A DNA stretch of 64,000 bases, taken from JAGQIB01 sp041393395 (lineage in GTDB: Bacteria > ARS69). The notes under the pieces were generated by a model. That model worked only from the letters and a program-made list of their open reading frames with translations. It was not told the origin of the DNA and searched no databases. A program made the position numbers and the translations under genes. Below, piece by piece: positions 33,262 to 41,649 of this stretch (position 1 is its first letter; each line of letters starts with the position of its first letter). The stretch is from positions 248,001 to 312,000 of the forward strand of contig JAWKKG010000004.1 of assembly GCA_041393395.1 (NCBI GenBank), written 5' to 3'.

Positions 33262-34620
33262 CTATTTCCCCGGACGGGCGTCCGGGCGGGGAGGGGCGTC
33301 GCGATCCGCGGGGGGCACCGGCCGACGGCGGCGAACCGTGGATAGCACCGGCCTCAATACTGCACCCATCGTGGGGCGAACGGCCACCGCCCGGAATGCG
33401 ACCGGGCGCACCGGGGCGGAGACCGGCGGGATGAGTCGAAGCAGGAAGAAGCAGGCGACCCGGCCCGCGCCGCTGCAGGCGAACAGCGTGACGTATCCGG
33501 TCGATCCCCCCTCGATCGAGTCGAACAGCGTTCCGCCGAGAAGCGAGCCGGCGATCGTCACGACGGCGTTGCCGAGATTGTAGGCGGTGAGGATCGCCAC
33601 CCGGCGCCTCGCGTGGATCGTCTCGAACAGGAGGAGGAAGGTCGTGTACTCGTGGGCGGCCCAGGCCGCACCGGAGAGCAGCTGGATGCCGGCCATGAAC
33701 CAGAAGTTCCGGGACACGAGATACAAGAGAGGTACGGCGGCGATGCCGATCCACGCAACCCGGAGCAGGGGGACGAGTCCGAACTTCCGGGCCGGCGAGT
33801 CGAGCAGCGGCAACATGACCACCTTCGCGGCGAGGGCTGTTCCGATCAGTACGACGTAGTGGGGGTACGAGAGACCCAGCTCGGCGAGGTAGTACGCCGA
33901 GAAGAACGGACCCGAAATCATCACGACCCCGGTCAGTGCGAGCATGTAGACAAGCAAGCGCCCGCCCGCTCCCGTGGGAAACCGCCGCAACAGCGGGAGC
34001 GCCGGCAATCCGCCTTCCTCGACGGGGGCGTGCTCGGGTTCGCGAGTCCGCGCGAGCAATGCCGCGGACAGCAGTCGGGCGCCGCCCGCGACCGCGAAGA
34101 GGACCACGAACCCGAGCAGCGGGGTGCCGACGCCCTCGGCGTGCTGCAGCACGACACCCGCGCCGAGCAGACTGCCGAGCAGACCGAGCTGGACCGCGCT
34201 CGTGCGACGGGCGAAGTAGCGGCGGCGCACGGCACGGGGGACGAGCAACTCGACCCAGGCGTTCCACGCGGGTCCGATGGCCATGCCCGCGGCCCAGTAG
34301 AGCGCGGCCGACGCGAACACCGCCACTGCCGGAATCCGTCCGAGCCACGCCCCGATCCCGAGCGGCACGAACGCGAGCGCCTGCGCGATCGCACAGGCGA
34401 CGGACCAGCGTCGCCGGGATCCCACGAGGCGGATGCCGGCCGGAGTCGCGAGCTGAATGACGCCACCCGCCAGGAGCGGCACCGTGGAAATCAGACCCGA
34501 CGCGACCTCGCCGAGGCCGAGCGCCAGCACGAAGGCGGCGAGGTAGGACTCCCCGGCGCCGACCATGAGGCTGAAGGCCACGCCTTCGCCGGAGACGAGG
34601 CGCAGGTCGTCGCGGGTCAA
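33262..34620 (-). CDS. MFS transporter
   Basis: About 452 residues with 11-12 hydrophobic helices, for example SYLAAFVLALGLGEVASGLI, VPLLAGGVIQLATPAGI, then LLVYMLALTGVVMISGPFF and YVVLIGTALAAKVVMLPLL. Loop residues such as GSRRRWSVACA after helix 2 fit the MFS motif-A position. The substrate is unknown. The TTG at 34620 overlaps the stop of the upstream zinc-ribbon gene (TTGA) and is the preferred start, since residues encoded further upstream are Arg-rich and non-hydrophobic. The C-terminus is a basic tail. Confidence 0.85.
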   Translation of the reverse strand: MTRDDLRLVSGEGVAFSLMVGAGESYLAAFVLALGLGEVASGLISTVPLLAGGVIQLATPAGIRLVGSRRRWSVACAIAQALAFVPLGIGAWLGRIPAVAVFASAALYWAAGMAIGPAWNAWVELLVPRAVRRRYFARRTSAVQLGLLGSLLGAGVVLQHAEGVGTPLLGFVVLFAVAGGARLLSAALLARTREPEHAPVEEGGLPALPLLRRFPTGAGGRLLVYMLALTGVVMISGPFFSAYYLAELGLSYPHYVVLIGTALAAKVVMLPLLDSPARKFGLVPLLRVAWIGIAAVPLLYLVSRNFWFMAGIQLLSGAAWAAHEYTTFLLLFETIHARRRVAILTAYNLGNAVVTIAGSLLGGTLFDSIEGGSTGYVTLFACSGAGRVACFFLLRLIPPVSAPVRPVAFRAVAVRPTMGAVLRPVLSTVRRRRPVPPADRDAPPRPDARPGK

Positions 34621-34817
34621 GTGCGGGGCGCCGTCTCTTCGACCGCCCAGGCCTGGCGATGATTCGCGTCGGGAAGGTGGGCGTCCCAGCAATCGACGGA
34701 GCAGAACACGAGACTGTTCCGCTTGCGGTTGCAGGTGGACACGCTGCACACGAAGTACTTCTGACCGGGACGGATGTCCCGCTTGCAGTTGCTGCACTGC
34801 CGCCAGACGTTGCTCAC
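34617..34817 (-). CDS. Small zinc-binding protein
   Basis: A 66-residue protein with six Cys in three pairs: CSNC, CSVSTC and CSVDC followed by WDAH, a treble-clef-like pattern that could bind one or two zinc ions. It starts at GTG with a strong GGAGGAGG. No family is assigned. The overlap with the MFS gene suggests the two are made together; it might regulate or stabilise the transporter, which is inference. Confidence 0.7.
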   Translation of the reverse strand: MSNVWRQCSNCKRDIRPGQKYFVCSVSTCNRKRNSLVFCSVDCWDAHLPDANHRQAWAVEETAPRT

Positions 34818-34839
34818 TTCCCCCGCCTCCTCCGCGTTG

Positions 34840-36177
34840 CTAGCGCACGCGGATCATCTTCCGGGACTCGGACTTGCCGTCCATGCGAACACTGTAGAAG
34901 TACACGCCCGCGGGAACGGCCGATCCATCGCGGTCGGTTCCGTCCCAGCGGAAGGAAAAGCGACCCGGCGCCCCGTGGTGCCGGAGCTCGCGCCGCACGA
35001 GTCGTCCGCCGGTGTCGTAGATCAGAAGCTCCACGTCGCCGGCCCGCGGTACCGTGTACTCGAAGTTCGTCTCGGGCGCGAACGGATTCGGTGCCGCGGG
35101 CGACAGGCCGAGGCCGGCGTTCCGGCGATCGGAGAGGTCCACGGTCACGACGTTCGCGCGATCGCGGTAGAAGACCACGTCGGCCTGGACCGTGTAGTGC
35201 GGTGGCGTGTGACCGTTGCTGTTGTAGTTGCAGTCCGGGCACTGGCCGCTCACGACACATTCGGGGTACGGCCGGCACACGTTTTCGTACGGTTCCACGT
35301 CGTATCCGAACGACGCGACCTGGCCCGGCACCAGCGCCGAGGTGACGTCGACGATCCATGGCTGCGCCGGCGCTCCCGGACACCACCCGGCGCGGGCAAA
35401 CTGCCAGGTGCCGCCCTGCGGGGCACAGGTGTTGACGTTGCAGTTCGTGCGCCAGAGCAGGTGGGAAAACAGCGTGCCGCCCACGGTCAACCGGTGCTCC
35501 TTGCGACAGAACTCGGCGCAGTTGTCGGTGTTGCCCTGACCGTGGCCCGTCGCGTAGACCCGCACTTCCGCTCGGGTCAGGTCGGCCGGGACCGGGACAT
35601 CCACCGCCGGCATCTGGAGCGGAATCGGATCGCCCGGATCCCCGAACGCGAGGAAATCGTCGCCGAACAGCCGGATCACCTGCACCGGTTCCTCGGCGAG
35701 TTCGCCCTCGATGAAGCCGAAGTCCAGCGTCAGGAGCCACCCGTTCGATCCGCCGATCCACGACTCCACGTAGAGGCGGAGCTCCACGTCGCCGGCCAGC
35801 AGTTCCTTGTAGGGGGTCACGTTGTGCGTCCAGCTACACGAGCCGGGATAGCCGGTGCCGGTGATGTCGAACGGCGTCACGAATCGCGCGATCTCGACGT
35901 CGCCCTGATCGGGAGTGACGATCCTCAGGTGGCCGAGTCGATCCCAGGGATCACAGTCGTTCGGCGATCCGGGGCACTCGATCGTGAGCCGCAGGACGAT
36001 CTTCTGCCAGAGCGACGGATCCTCCGGGAAGGAGAACGTCGCGAAGTGTGGAGTCGCCCAGTTGATGAATTCCTGGGAGTACGTGTTGACCCAGGTCGTA
36101 TCGCCGGGAGCGGCGAACGCGGCCGGAGTCGACGAGAGAATCCCGGCGAGCACGAGGAAGCGAACGAGTCGGCGCAT
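34840..36177 (-). CDS. Secreted PNGase F-like protein with FlgD-like C-terminus
   Basis: A 445-residue protein. The signal peptide is FLVLAGILSSTPAAFA. The core matches the two-domain jelly-roll of peptide-N-glycosidase F: CDPWDRLGHLRIV and EIARFVTPFDITGTGYPG, then VELRLYVESWIGG and GWLLTLDFGFIEG. The second domain carries DNCAEFCRKEHRLTVGG and several Cys pairs. The last 85 residues are FlgD-like (APNPFAPETNFEYTV, IYDTGGRLVRREL, GVYFYSVR). PNGase F cleaves N-glycans from asparagine; the catalytic Asp/Glu set cannot be confirmed by eye, so activity is uncertain. GGAGGA lies upstream of the ATG at 36177; a TG-extended -10 lies further upstream. Confidence 0.8.
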   Translation of the reverse strand: MRRLVRFLVLAGILSSTPAAFAAPGDTTWVNTYSQEFINWATPHFATFSFPEDPSLWQKIVLRLTIECPGSPNDCDPWDRLGHLRIVTPDQGDVEIARFVTPFDITGTGYPGSCSWTHNVTPYKELLAGDVELRLYVESWIGGSNGWLLTLDFGFIEGELAEEPVQVIRLFGDDFLAFGDPGDPIPLQMPAVDVPVPADLTRAEVRVYATGHGQGNTDNCAEFCRKEHRLTVGGTLFSHLLWRTNCNVNTCAPQGGTWQFARAGWCPGAPAQPWIVDVTSALVPGQVASFGYDVEPYENVCRPYPECVVSGQCPDCNYNSNGHTPPHYTVQADVVFYRDRANVVTVDLSDRRNAGLGLSPAAPNPFAPETNFEYTVPRAGDVELLIYDTGGRLVRRELRHHGAPGRFSFRWDGTDRDGSAVPAGVYFYSVRMDGKSESRKMIRVR

Positions 36178-36214
36178 GGGGCAGTCCTCCGACGATGCGT
36201 ACGAAAGTGCGGGC

Positions 36215-36223
36215 ATTTTAGCA
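36215..36223 (-). promoter_or_regulatory. Extended -10 promoter for the PNGase F-like gene
   Basis: On the minus strand TGCTAAAAT matches an extended -10 (TG-N-TATAAT with one change). No good -35 is seen, as is common for extended -10 sites. The transcript leader would be about 30 bases. Confidence 0.55.
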
Positions 36224-36246
36224 CTGTGGGGCCCCGGACCCTCGCG

Positions 36247-36252
36247 TACAAT
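36247..36252 (+). promoter_or_regulatory. -10 element with leaderless spacing before the PHP gene
   Basis: TACAAT (five of six consensus bases) is followed by exactly six bases and then the ATG at 36259. There is no ribosome-binding site. The -35 region at 17 bp is poor. Confidence 0.5.
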
Positions 36253-36258
36253 CTCGCG

Positions 36259-38628
36259 ATGCCGTGGCGATTCCTTCTCGGGACGATGATGGCGGGAGCG
36301 CTCGGTGGAGCTCCCGCGGAGGCTGTCCCGGCGACGGCCCCGGATCTCGCACTCCGCAAGGACAGCCTCACGGGCGGCGGGGGACACTGGAGCGTGGTCG
36401 TCGAGAATCTCGGCGACGCGCCTTCTCCCGCGACCTGGATCGAAGCCGCGGACCGCTCGCCTCTCGGCGACGACGGGACGAGTCCCTACCGCCCGGTCCG
36501 GGGCGAGGACGCGTTGATCGTCGATCAAGTCGCGCGCCCGGACGGGACCGTGGAGGTCCGGCTATTCTTCGACCGCGCGACGGATCCCCTCCGTTCACGC
36601 GGGACGATCCGAGTGGACGGGGGCGCTCTCCGGGGCGGCGACCGCGACGGCGACGCGACGACCGGCACCTCGGAAATGACCTGGGACCTGGACGTGCCGG
36701 CGGCGGGGACCGAGGTCCGGTACCTCGTGAGTCCCGCGGGCCGTGACCCGGCGGAAGTGGAGATCCGGCTCGGCGGCGATCCCATCCCCATCACGACGGG
36801 CGTGGGCGTGTTCGAGGAGGGTGTGGCGCGGTTCGCCCTCGATGCGGCCTCGCTGCCGCGCCCTCGATCGAGCCGCACCGTCGTGCCGCCGCTCGCGCCG
36901 GGCGAGAGGATGCGGATCGAGGGGACCACCGAAGCGGCGCGCCGCGTGTACCTCTTCGTCGATCCGGACGACGCGATCGACGAGATTCGCGAGGGCAACA
37001 ACGCCTCCTCGGCGGACTTCACGACTCCCGAAGTGACGCTCGCTGCCCTCCACCTCCATTCGTGCTTCAGCGAAGGGGCGGGCTCGTTCGACTGGCAGTG
37101 CCTGCACGCGGCGCTCTCGGGGTTCGATCTCGCCTGGTGGACGGAGCACGACTGGCGCGTGTCCTGCTGGGATCACCTCGAGCACCTCGGGTTCGAGGCG
37201 GGTGATCCCATCGTCCTGCGCGGTGCCCCGCCCGTGGAGGAGCGGCTCGCCGGCGGCGACGTCTTCGAGGGCGAGCGAATGCTTTCCCTGCAGGGCGGAC
37301 AGTGGACGATCGTGTCCGCGCGACGCGATCGCCTGGCCTACGCGATCGCGTCCGAGCTCGAGCTCGAGTGCGCGGTACGGCTCGACGGCGACGCGACGTT
37401 GCGCATCCAGCTCGACCTCTCGGTCCATCCCGGGGAGCGGCGCCGCCTCGTCTACGAGTTCGTTCCGCTCGGTCGGGAGGACGAGCCGATGCCGGAGGAG
37501 CCCGCGGGCACCGTGGTCGTTCGTCGGGGCTGGCCCACCGGCGGCTGGAAACGAGCGACGTTGCCGGTGACGGACGACACCCGGGACGCCTGGCGGAACG
37601 GTCTGGACGACAACCTCTACGAGCTGCGGTTCGAGGCGCGCGGAGACTCCGCGGCGACCGCGAGCGTCGATGCGCTGGACATCCGGCACGAGAAGTGTGG
37701 CGCGGACCTGCAGAACGTGCAGATCGAGTTCGCGCGGTTCTATCCGAATCTGCGGCACGAGATCGGAGGAGAGATCTCCTCGCACCGTCCGCACGTGACG
37801 CGCTACGGCGGCCCGTCCGATCTCCTCGATCTCGACCGCGGCTGGCAGGTGCTCATGGACGCGGACGGGCGGCGCGGACGCGGGCCGGATGCCGGGGAGG
37901 ACACCGTGGTGCAGCTCGTCCGTCGGGTGCACGACGGCGGCGGCCTCGCTTCCTGGTGTCACCCGTTCGGGGCGGGAGCCAGCGTGTGGTCACGGGACAC
38001 GTGGACGGAGGAGTACTGGGACGAGGTGCTCGCCGCGAATCTCGGCGAGGTCGATCTGCTCGAGGTCGGCTACCGCGAGCGTTCCGAGCGCCGGATCGCC
38101 GACTTCCTCGCGCGGTGGGATGCGTGTTCCGCGGCCGGCGTCGCGGTGCCGGGGCTCGGGGTGAACGACTCGCACCGCGTGCAATGGGCGACGTTCGAGA
38201 ACGACTTCGGAACCTGGATCGCGGCGCCGGCGGAGGACGTCGGCCGGGTGGGGCGAGCGCTCGCGGCGGGACACGCGTTCTTCGGCGATCCGCTCCGGTT
38301 CGGGGGAACGTTCGACGTGTTCTGCGGCGACGCGCGCGGCGGGGACATTCTCGGCGGCGAGGGACCGCGCCGGTTCTCGATCGTGCTCCGCGATGCTCCT
38401 CCCGGGAGTCGCGTTCGGTTCGTCACCGATGGCTCGCCGCGTGAGTGGATTGCCAGCGACCGGGCCGACGGCGCGACGCTCGACACCGGGGCGGGGGAGG
38501 TGGCCTGGGTGCGGGCGGAGTGTGAGGACGCGAGCGGTCGACCGCTCGCGTACACGAACCCGATCTGGCTCGACCCGCACGGCGAGGTGCACCGGCCCCG
38601 CGACGGGCGGCGCTCCGCCGCCGACTAG
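36259..38628 (+). CDS. Secreted CARDB and PHP-domain protein
   Basis: A 789-residue protein with a signal peptide (LLGTMMAGALGGAPAEA). Residues 25-260 are one or two CARDB-like Ig domains (APDLALRKDSLTGG, GHWSVVVENLGDAPSP, then VYLFVDPDDAIDEIREGNN). From about 262 a PHP metallophosphoesterase-like domain begins with ALHLHSCFSEG, AWWTEHDWR, and continues with SWCHPFG (about 565) and GVNDSHR (about 635). Between the first two and last two metal motifs lies an inserted beta-sandwich of about 200 residues (about 310-500). PHP proteins are usually cytosolic; a secreted, Ig-linked form is unusual. Its stop codon overlaps the stop of the convergent sulfatase gene in CTAG (38625-38628). Confidence 0.82.
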   Translation: MPWRFLLGTMMAGALGGAPAEAVPATAPDLALRKDSLTGGGGHWSVVVENLGDAPSPATWIEAADRSPLGDDGTSPYRPVRGEDALIVDQVARPDGTVEVRLFFDRATDPLRSRGTIRVDGGALRGGDRDGDATTGTSEMTWDLDVPAAGTEVRYLVSPAGRDPAEVEIRLGGDPIPITTGVGVFEEGVARFALDAASLPRPRSSRTVVPPLAPGERMRIEGTTEAARRVYLFVDPDDAIDEIREGNNASSADFTTPEVTLAALHLHSCFSEGAGSFDWQCLHAALSGFDLAWWTEHDWRVSCWDHLEHLGFEAGDPIVLRGAPPVEERLAGGDVFEGERMLSLQGGQWTIVSARRDRLAYAIASELELECAVRLDGDATLRIQLDLSVHPGERRRLVYEFVPLGREDEPMPEEPAGTVVVRRGWPTGGWKRATLPVTDDTRDAWRNGLDDNLYELRFEARGDSAATASVDALDIRHEKCGADLQNVQIEFARFYPNLRHEIGGEISSHRPHVTRYGGPSDLLDLDRGWQVLMDADGRRGRGPDAGEDTVVQLVRRVHDGGGLASWCHPFGAGASVWSRDTWTEEYWDEVLAANLGEVDLLEVGYRERSERRIADFLARWDACSAAGVAVPGLGVNDSHRVQWATFENDFGTWIAAPAEDVGRVGRALAAGHAFFGDPLRFGGTFDVFCGDARGGDILGGEGPRRFSIVLRDAPPGSRVRFVTDGSPREWIASDRADGATLDTGAGEVAWVRAECEDASGRPLAYTNPIWLDPHGEVHRPRDGRRSAAD

Positions 38629-39992
38629 TCCGCGTAGCCGAGCGAGCGGAGCGCGTCCACGGTGTCGTCGTCCATGTCGACGACCGTAGGCACATCCGGG
38701 GCGCGGGTCGTCTTGGCGAACGCCTCGACGAGATCGCGCAGCGAGTCCGCCGTGGCTGGGCGGGAGGCGATCTGATCGTGTCTCTCGCCGGGATCGCGCG
38801 TGACGTCGAACAGGGACCATCGGCCCGCGGTCAGGATCGCCTTGTCGGGGCCGGCGCGCACCGACCAGAAGTCCGGCAACGGATCCATGAACGACTCCTT
38901 GTGACCGAAGACGGCGCGTGCGTCGAGCTGCGTCCGGGTGCGGCGGGCGGAGTCCGTGGCGAGCAGGAGCGACAGCAGGGAAGCGCCATCGGTGGCGGGC
39001 GCGGCGAGATCGAGCCACTCGAGCAGGGTGGGCGCGAGATCGATCAGGCTGACTGTCTCGGCGTGGATGGCCGGTCGCACCCCCGGGCCCCTGCAGAAGA
39101 AGACCACGCCCTGGACCTCGGCGTGCAACGCGCCGGCATGGCCGGTGGCGCCGTGCTCTCCGAACGCCTCGCCGTGATCGCTGACCACGAACAGCACCGC
39201 CTCCTCGCCGAACCCGAGCGTTCGCCACATGCGTTCCACCCAGTGATCGAGGTATCCGATCTCGCTGTCGTAGGCGTCGCGGTCCGGATTGCGGCCGGTC
39301 GGGCGCCACCACGGATCGCGGATGCGATAGGGTGCGTGCACGTCGTTGAGATGGAGATAGACGAACGGATGCTCGGCGGCGCGGATCTCGTCGCGCCATT
39401 GCTCGAGCACCGTGCAGGCGGTCTCGGCGCGCGCGTCCGCGAGCAGCGTCCCGGGCTCGTTCGCCGCGACGCCGGCGCCGCGTCCCTTGCCGAGCCGTAC
39501 GAATCGATCGAATCCGCGATCGAGTCCGAGCTCCGGTCCGACGTTGATGTTCGCGGCGATGCCGAAGGTCCGGTAGCCGGCGTCCCGGAGGATCTCCGGC
39601 AGCGTGGGGACGTCGGCGGGAATCGACTGCAGGTGAAGCTGACGGTCGCCGCCGTCCGGGCGGTTCTGCTTGAACCAGTGCAGCCCGGCCACCACCCCGT
39701 GGTGCGGCGGATACAGACCAGTGAGCAGGGACGTCGTGGCCGGGGCGGTCCACGTGGACGTGGACTGAGCCTCCGGGAACTGCGCGGCGCCGCGAGCCAT
39801 CCGGGCCAGGAAGGGAGCGGTCTCGCGCGGCGCGCCGCCGAAACCGAGAGCGTCCGGACGGAGCGTGTCGAGGACGACCACCACGATCGGGGGGCGATCC
39901 GCGGTCCCGTCCGCCCCGGGTCGGTCCGGGGCGCATCCGAGCAGAACCGCGATCGCCGCGAGGCTCGGAGCGACTCTCCTGAACGAACGCAT
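38625..39992 (-). CDS. Sulfatase/alkaline-phosphatase superfamily lipoprotein
   Basis: A 455-residue lipoprotein (lipobox LLGC, Cys20) of the sulfatase family. Metal ligands are visible in VVLDTLRPD near the N-terminus and SDHGEAFGEHG in the second half. The nucleophile position lies in STSTWTAPATTSLLTG, where Thr rather than the Cys/Ser of formylglycine sulfatases is likely, so it may be a phosphotransferase or phosphatase rather than a sulfatase. Metal-site context GLYPPHHGV follows. The ATG at 39992 begins the signal sequence and has GGGAGG upstream. It is one of three such lipoproteins in the window. Confidence 0.87.
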   Translation of the reverse strand: MRSFRRVAPSLAAIAVLLGCAPDRPGADGTADRPPIVVVVLDTLRPDALGFGGAPRETAPFLARMARGAAQFPEAQSTSTWTAPATTSLLTGLYPPHHGVVAGLHWFKQNRPDGGDRQLHLQSIPADVPTLPEILRDAGYRTFGIAANINVGPELGLDRGFDRFVRLGKGRGAGVAANEPGTLLADARAETACTVLEQWRDEIRAAEHPFVYLHLNDVHAPYRIRDPWWRPTGRNPDRDAYDSEIGYLDHWVERMWRTLGFGEEAVLFVVSDHGEAFGEHGATGHAGALHAEVQGVVFFCRGPGVRPAIHAETVSLIDLAPTLLEWLDLAAPATDGASLLSLLLATDSARRTRTQLDARAVFGHKESFMDPLPDFWSVRAGPDKAILTAGRWSLFDVTRDPGERHDQIASRPATADSLRDLVEAFAKTTRAPDVPTVVDMDDDTVDALRSLGYAD

Positions 39993-40132
39993 TTCCCGTC
40001 GCCTCCCGCGGTGATCCGAGCCTCCTGGATAGCACGGGCGGCCCCCGCGAGTCATCGGTGCGGCGGGAGGGAGCGCCACGGGGCCTGCGGGGGCCTGCCT
40101 CATGGCGACAGTGAAAAATCCTGGACATCCTA

Positions 40133-40161
40133 TTGACAAGACACCGATCTCGTCCTACCTT
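40133..40161 (+). promoter_or_regulatory. Consensus sigma-70 promoter, leaderless
   Basis: TTGACA (40133-40138), exactly 17 bases, TACCTT (40156-40161), then six bases to an ATG at 40168. The -35 is perfect. The predicted start is at or within a base of that ATG. Confidence 0.75.
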
Positions 40162-40167
40162 GCGCCC

Positions 40168-40215
40168 ATGAACGACCGCACGCCGCCAGGCGCCCTCCGG
40201 ATTGCGGCGCGGTGA
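40168..40215 (+). CDS. Leader peptide of 15 residues
   Basis: The frame reads MNDRTPPGALRIAAR and stop. It starts at the predicted transcription start of a consensus promoter, and its TGA (40213-40215) overlaps the GTG (40212) of the membrane-protein gene as GTGA. Translation of the leader would therefore deliver ribosomes to the main start. Alternatively, the ATG frame is a chance reading and the main gene is translated alone. The Arg- and Pro-containing peptide has no known relative. Confidence 0.5.
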   Translation: MNDRTPPGALRIAAR

Positions 40216-40736
40216 GCACGGCCGGGAACAGCCCGGGTCGGCCGCGCGGTGTCGTTGAAGGGGCACGCGACGCCGTATCGGTTCGGCCCGGCCTCTCCTC
40301 GGTCGGAATCTCCTTTGCTCTCGCCGTGACCTGGTGGCTGACGGGTCTCATCTGGGTCGTGCAGGTCGTGCAGTACCCCGGATTCGCGGCCGTCGATCCC
40401 GGCGCGTTTCCGATGTTCCATGCGCTTCACTCCGATCGCATCACCTGGCTGGTCGCAGGCCCGATGCTCGTCGAGGCGGCGTTCGCCGTGGCCCTCTTCG
40501 TCCGGCCCCCGCGGGGAGTGCATCGCGGGGAAGCGGCGATCCTGCTGGTGCTCGTCGGGGTGATCTGGGCGTCGACGGCGTTCCTTCAGGTGCCCGAGCA
40601 CGAACGCCTCGCCGGCGGCCTCGATCAGGATTCGGTGCACCGGTTGGTCGCCACGAACTGGGTGCGCACCGCGGCGTGGTCCTTGCGCGCGATCGGGTTG
40701 GCGTGGCTCGCGCCGCGGGTGTGGCGCGCCGGCTGA
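40212..40736 (+). CDS. Four-helix membrane protein of unknown function
   Basis: A 174-residue protein with four hydrophobic segments: about 30-53 (VGISFALAVTWWLTGLIWVV), 75-98 (ITWLVAGPMLVEAAFAVALF), 108-128 (EAAILLVLVGVIWASTAFL) and 150-170. Between helices 1 and 2 is a conserved-looking QVVQYPGFAAVDPGAFPMFH loop. It belongs to a widespread hypothetical membrane family whose role I cannot name. The GTG start lacks a ribosome-binding site but overlaps the stop of a 15-codon leader frame, so coupling is the likely way it is translated. Confidence 0.7.
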   Translation: MSTAGNSPGRPRGVVEGARDAVSVRPGLSSVGISFALAVTWWLTGLIWVVQVVQYPGFAAVDPGAFPMFHALHSDRITWLVAGPMLVEAAFAVALFVRPPRGVHRGEAAILLVLVGVIWASTAFLQVPEHERLAGGLDQDSVHRLVATNWVRTAAWSLRAIGLAWLAPRVWRAG

Positions 40737-40754
40737 ACGGCGCCGGAAGCGCGG

Positions 40755-41531
40755 CTAGCCGACGTCGTCGATCTCCACGATCACCGGAGCGTGGTCCGAC
40801 GCCGTGAGCCCTTCCTTCTTCTTGCGGTAGTCCCGGTCCACGCGGGCCTCGCGCAGATCGACGGCCGCGGATGTGAACACGAGATCGATCCGCAGCCCGA
40901 AACCCCGGTGAAAGGCGCCCATGCGGTAGTCCCACCAGCTGAACCCGGGATCCTCGGGGTGCAGCGAGCGGTACGCGTCCCGGAGACCGAGGTCGCGGAG
41001 CGCAGCGATCCGTTCGCGTTCCTCCGCCGTGTGAAAGATCGAACCCGCGAACTTCTCCTCGTTCCAGGAGTCGATCGGCGCGGGACAGACGTTGAAGTCG
41101 CCGGCCAGGATCGCGGGCCCGCTCGGATCCGCGTGTTCGCGCCAGTGGGCGGCGAGCGCGTCGAGCCAGGCCAGCTTTCCGGGGTAGTCCTCGTGCGCGA
41201 TGGTCTTGCCGTTCGGCACGTACACGGACGTCACCGCGAGCTTCCCGACCCGGGCCGTCACGAGCCTTGCGCCGGCTGCCTCCTGGCCCGCGAGCCCCGT
41301 CGTCACCGGCTCGAGCGGGTGGCGACTCACCACCGCCACGCCGTTCCAGGCCTTCTGTCCGTGGGTCACTGCCCGGTACCCGAGCTTCGAGAGCTCCTCG
41401 TGCGGGAACTGCTCGTCCTCGAGCTTCAGTTCCTGCAGGCAGACGACGTCCGGCTCGCGGGCGCGGAGCCAGTGCGTGAAGAACTCGAAGCGGGCGCGGA
41501 GGCCGTTGACGTTCCAGGTCGCGATTCGCAT
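40755..41531 (-). CDS. xth: Exodeoxyribonuclease III
   Basis: A 258-residue AP endonuclease/3'-5' exonuclease of the ExoIII type. Motifs: WNVNGLRAR (Asn7), CLQELKLE (catalytic Glu), SVYVPNG (Tyr), GDFNV (Asp/Asn pair), GLRIDLVF and the final SDHAPV (His). It removes abasic and oxidised 3' ends in base-excision repair. Length and start fit the family. It sits next to msrA, another oxidative-damage gene, on the opposite strand. Confidence 0.95.
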   Translation of the reverse strand: MRIATWNVNGLRARFEFFTHWLRAREPDVVCLQELKLEDEQFPHEELSKLGYRAVTHGQKAWNGVAVVSRHPLEPVTTGLAGQEAAGARLVTARVGKLAVTSVYVPNGKTIAHEDYPGKLAWLDALAAHWREHADPSGPAILAGDFNVCPAPIDSWNEEKFAGSIFHTAEERERIAALRDLGLRDAYRSLHPEDPGFSWWDYRMGAFHRGFGLRIDLVFTSAAVDLREARVDRDYRKKKEGLTASDHAPVIVEIDDVG

Positions 41532-41649
41532 GGGATCGGAGAAAAGCAGGCGACTCGCCCGGTGTCCACCCCGGAGTCCGGTGCTCTACCAAGCTGACGC
41601 GCGACGCGATACGATGAGTGACCACTCAGCGAGGAAAGGACTCGTGGCC

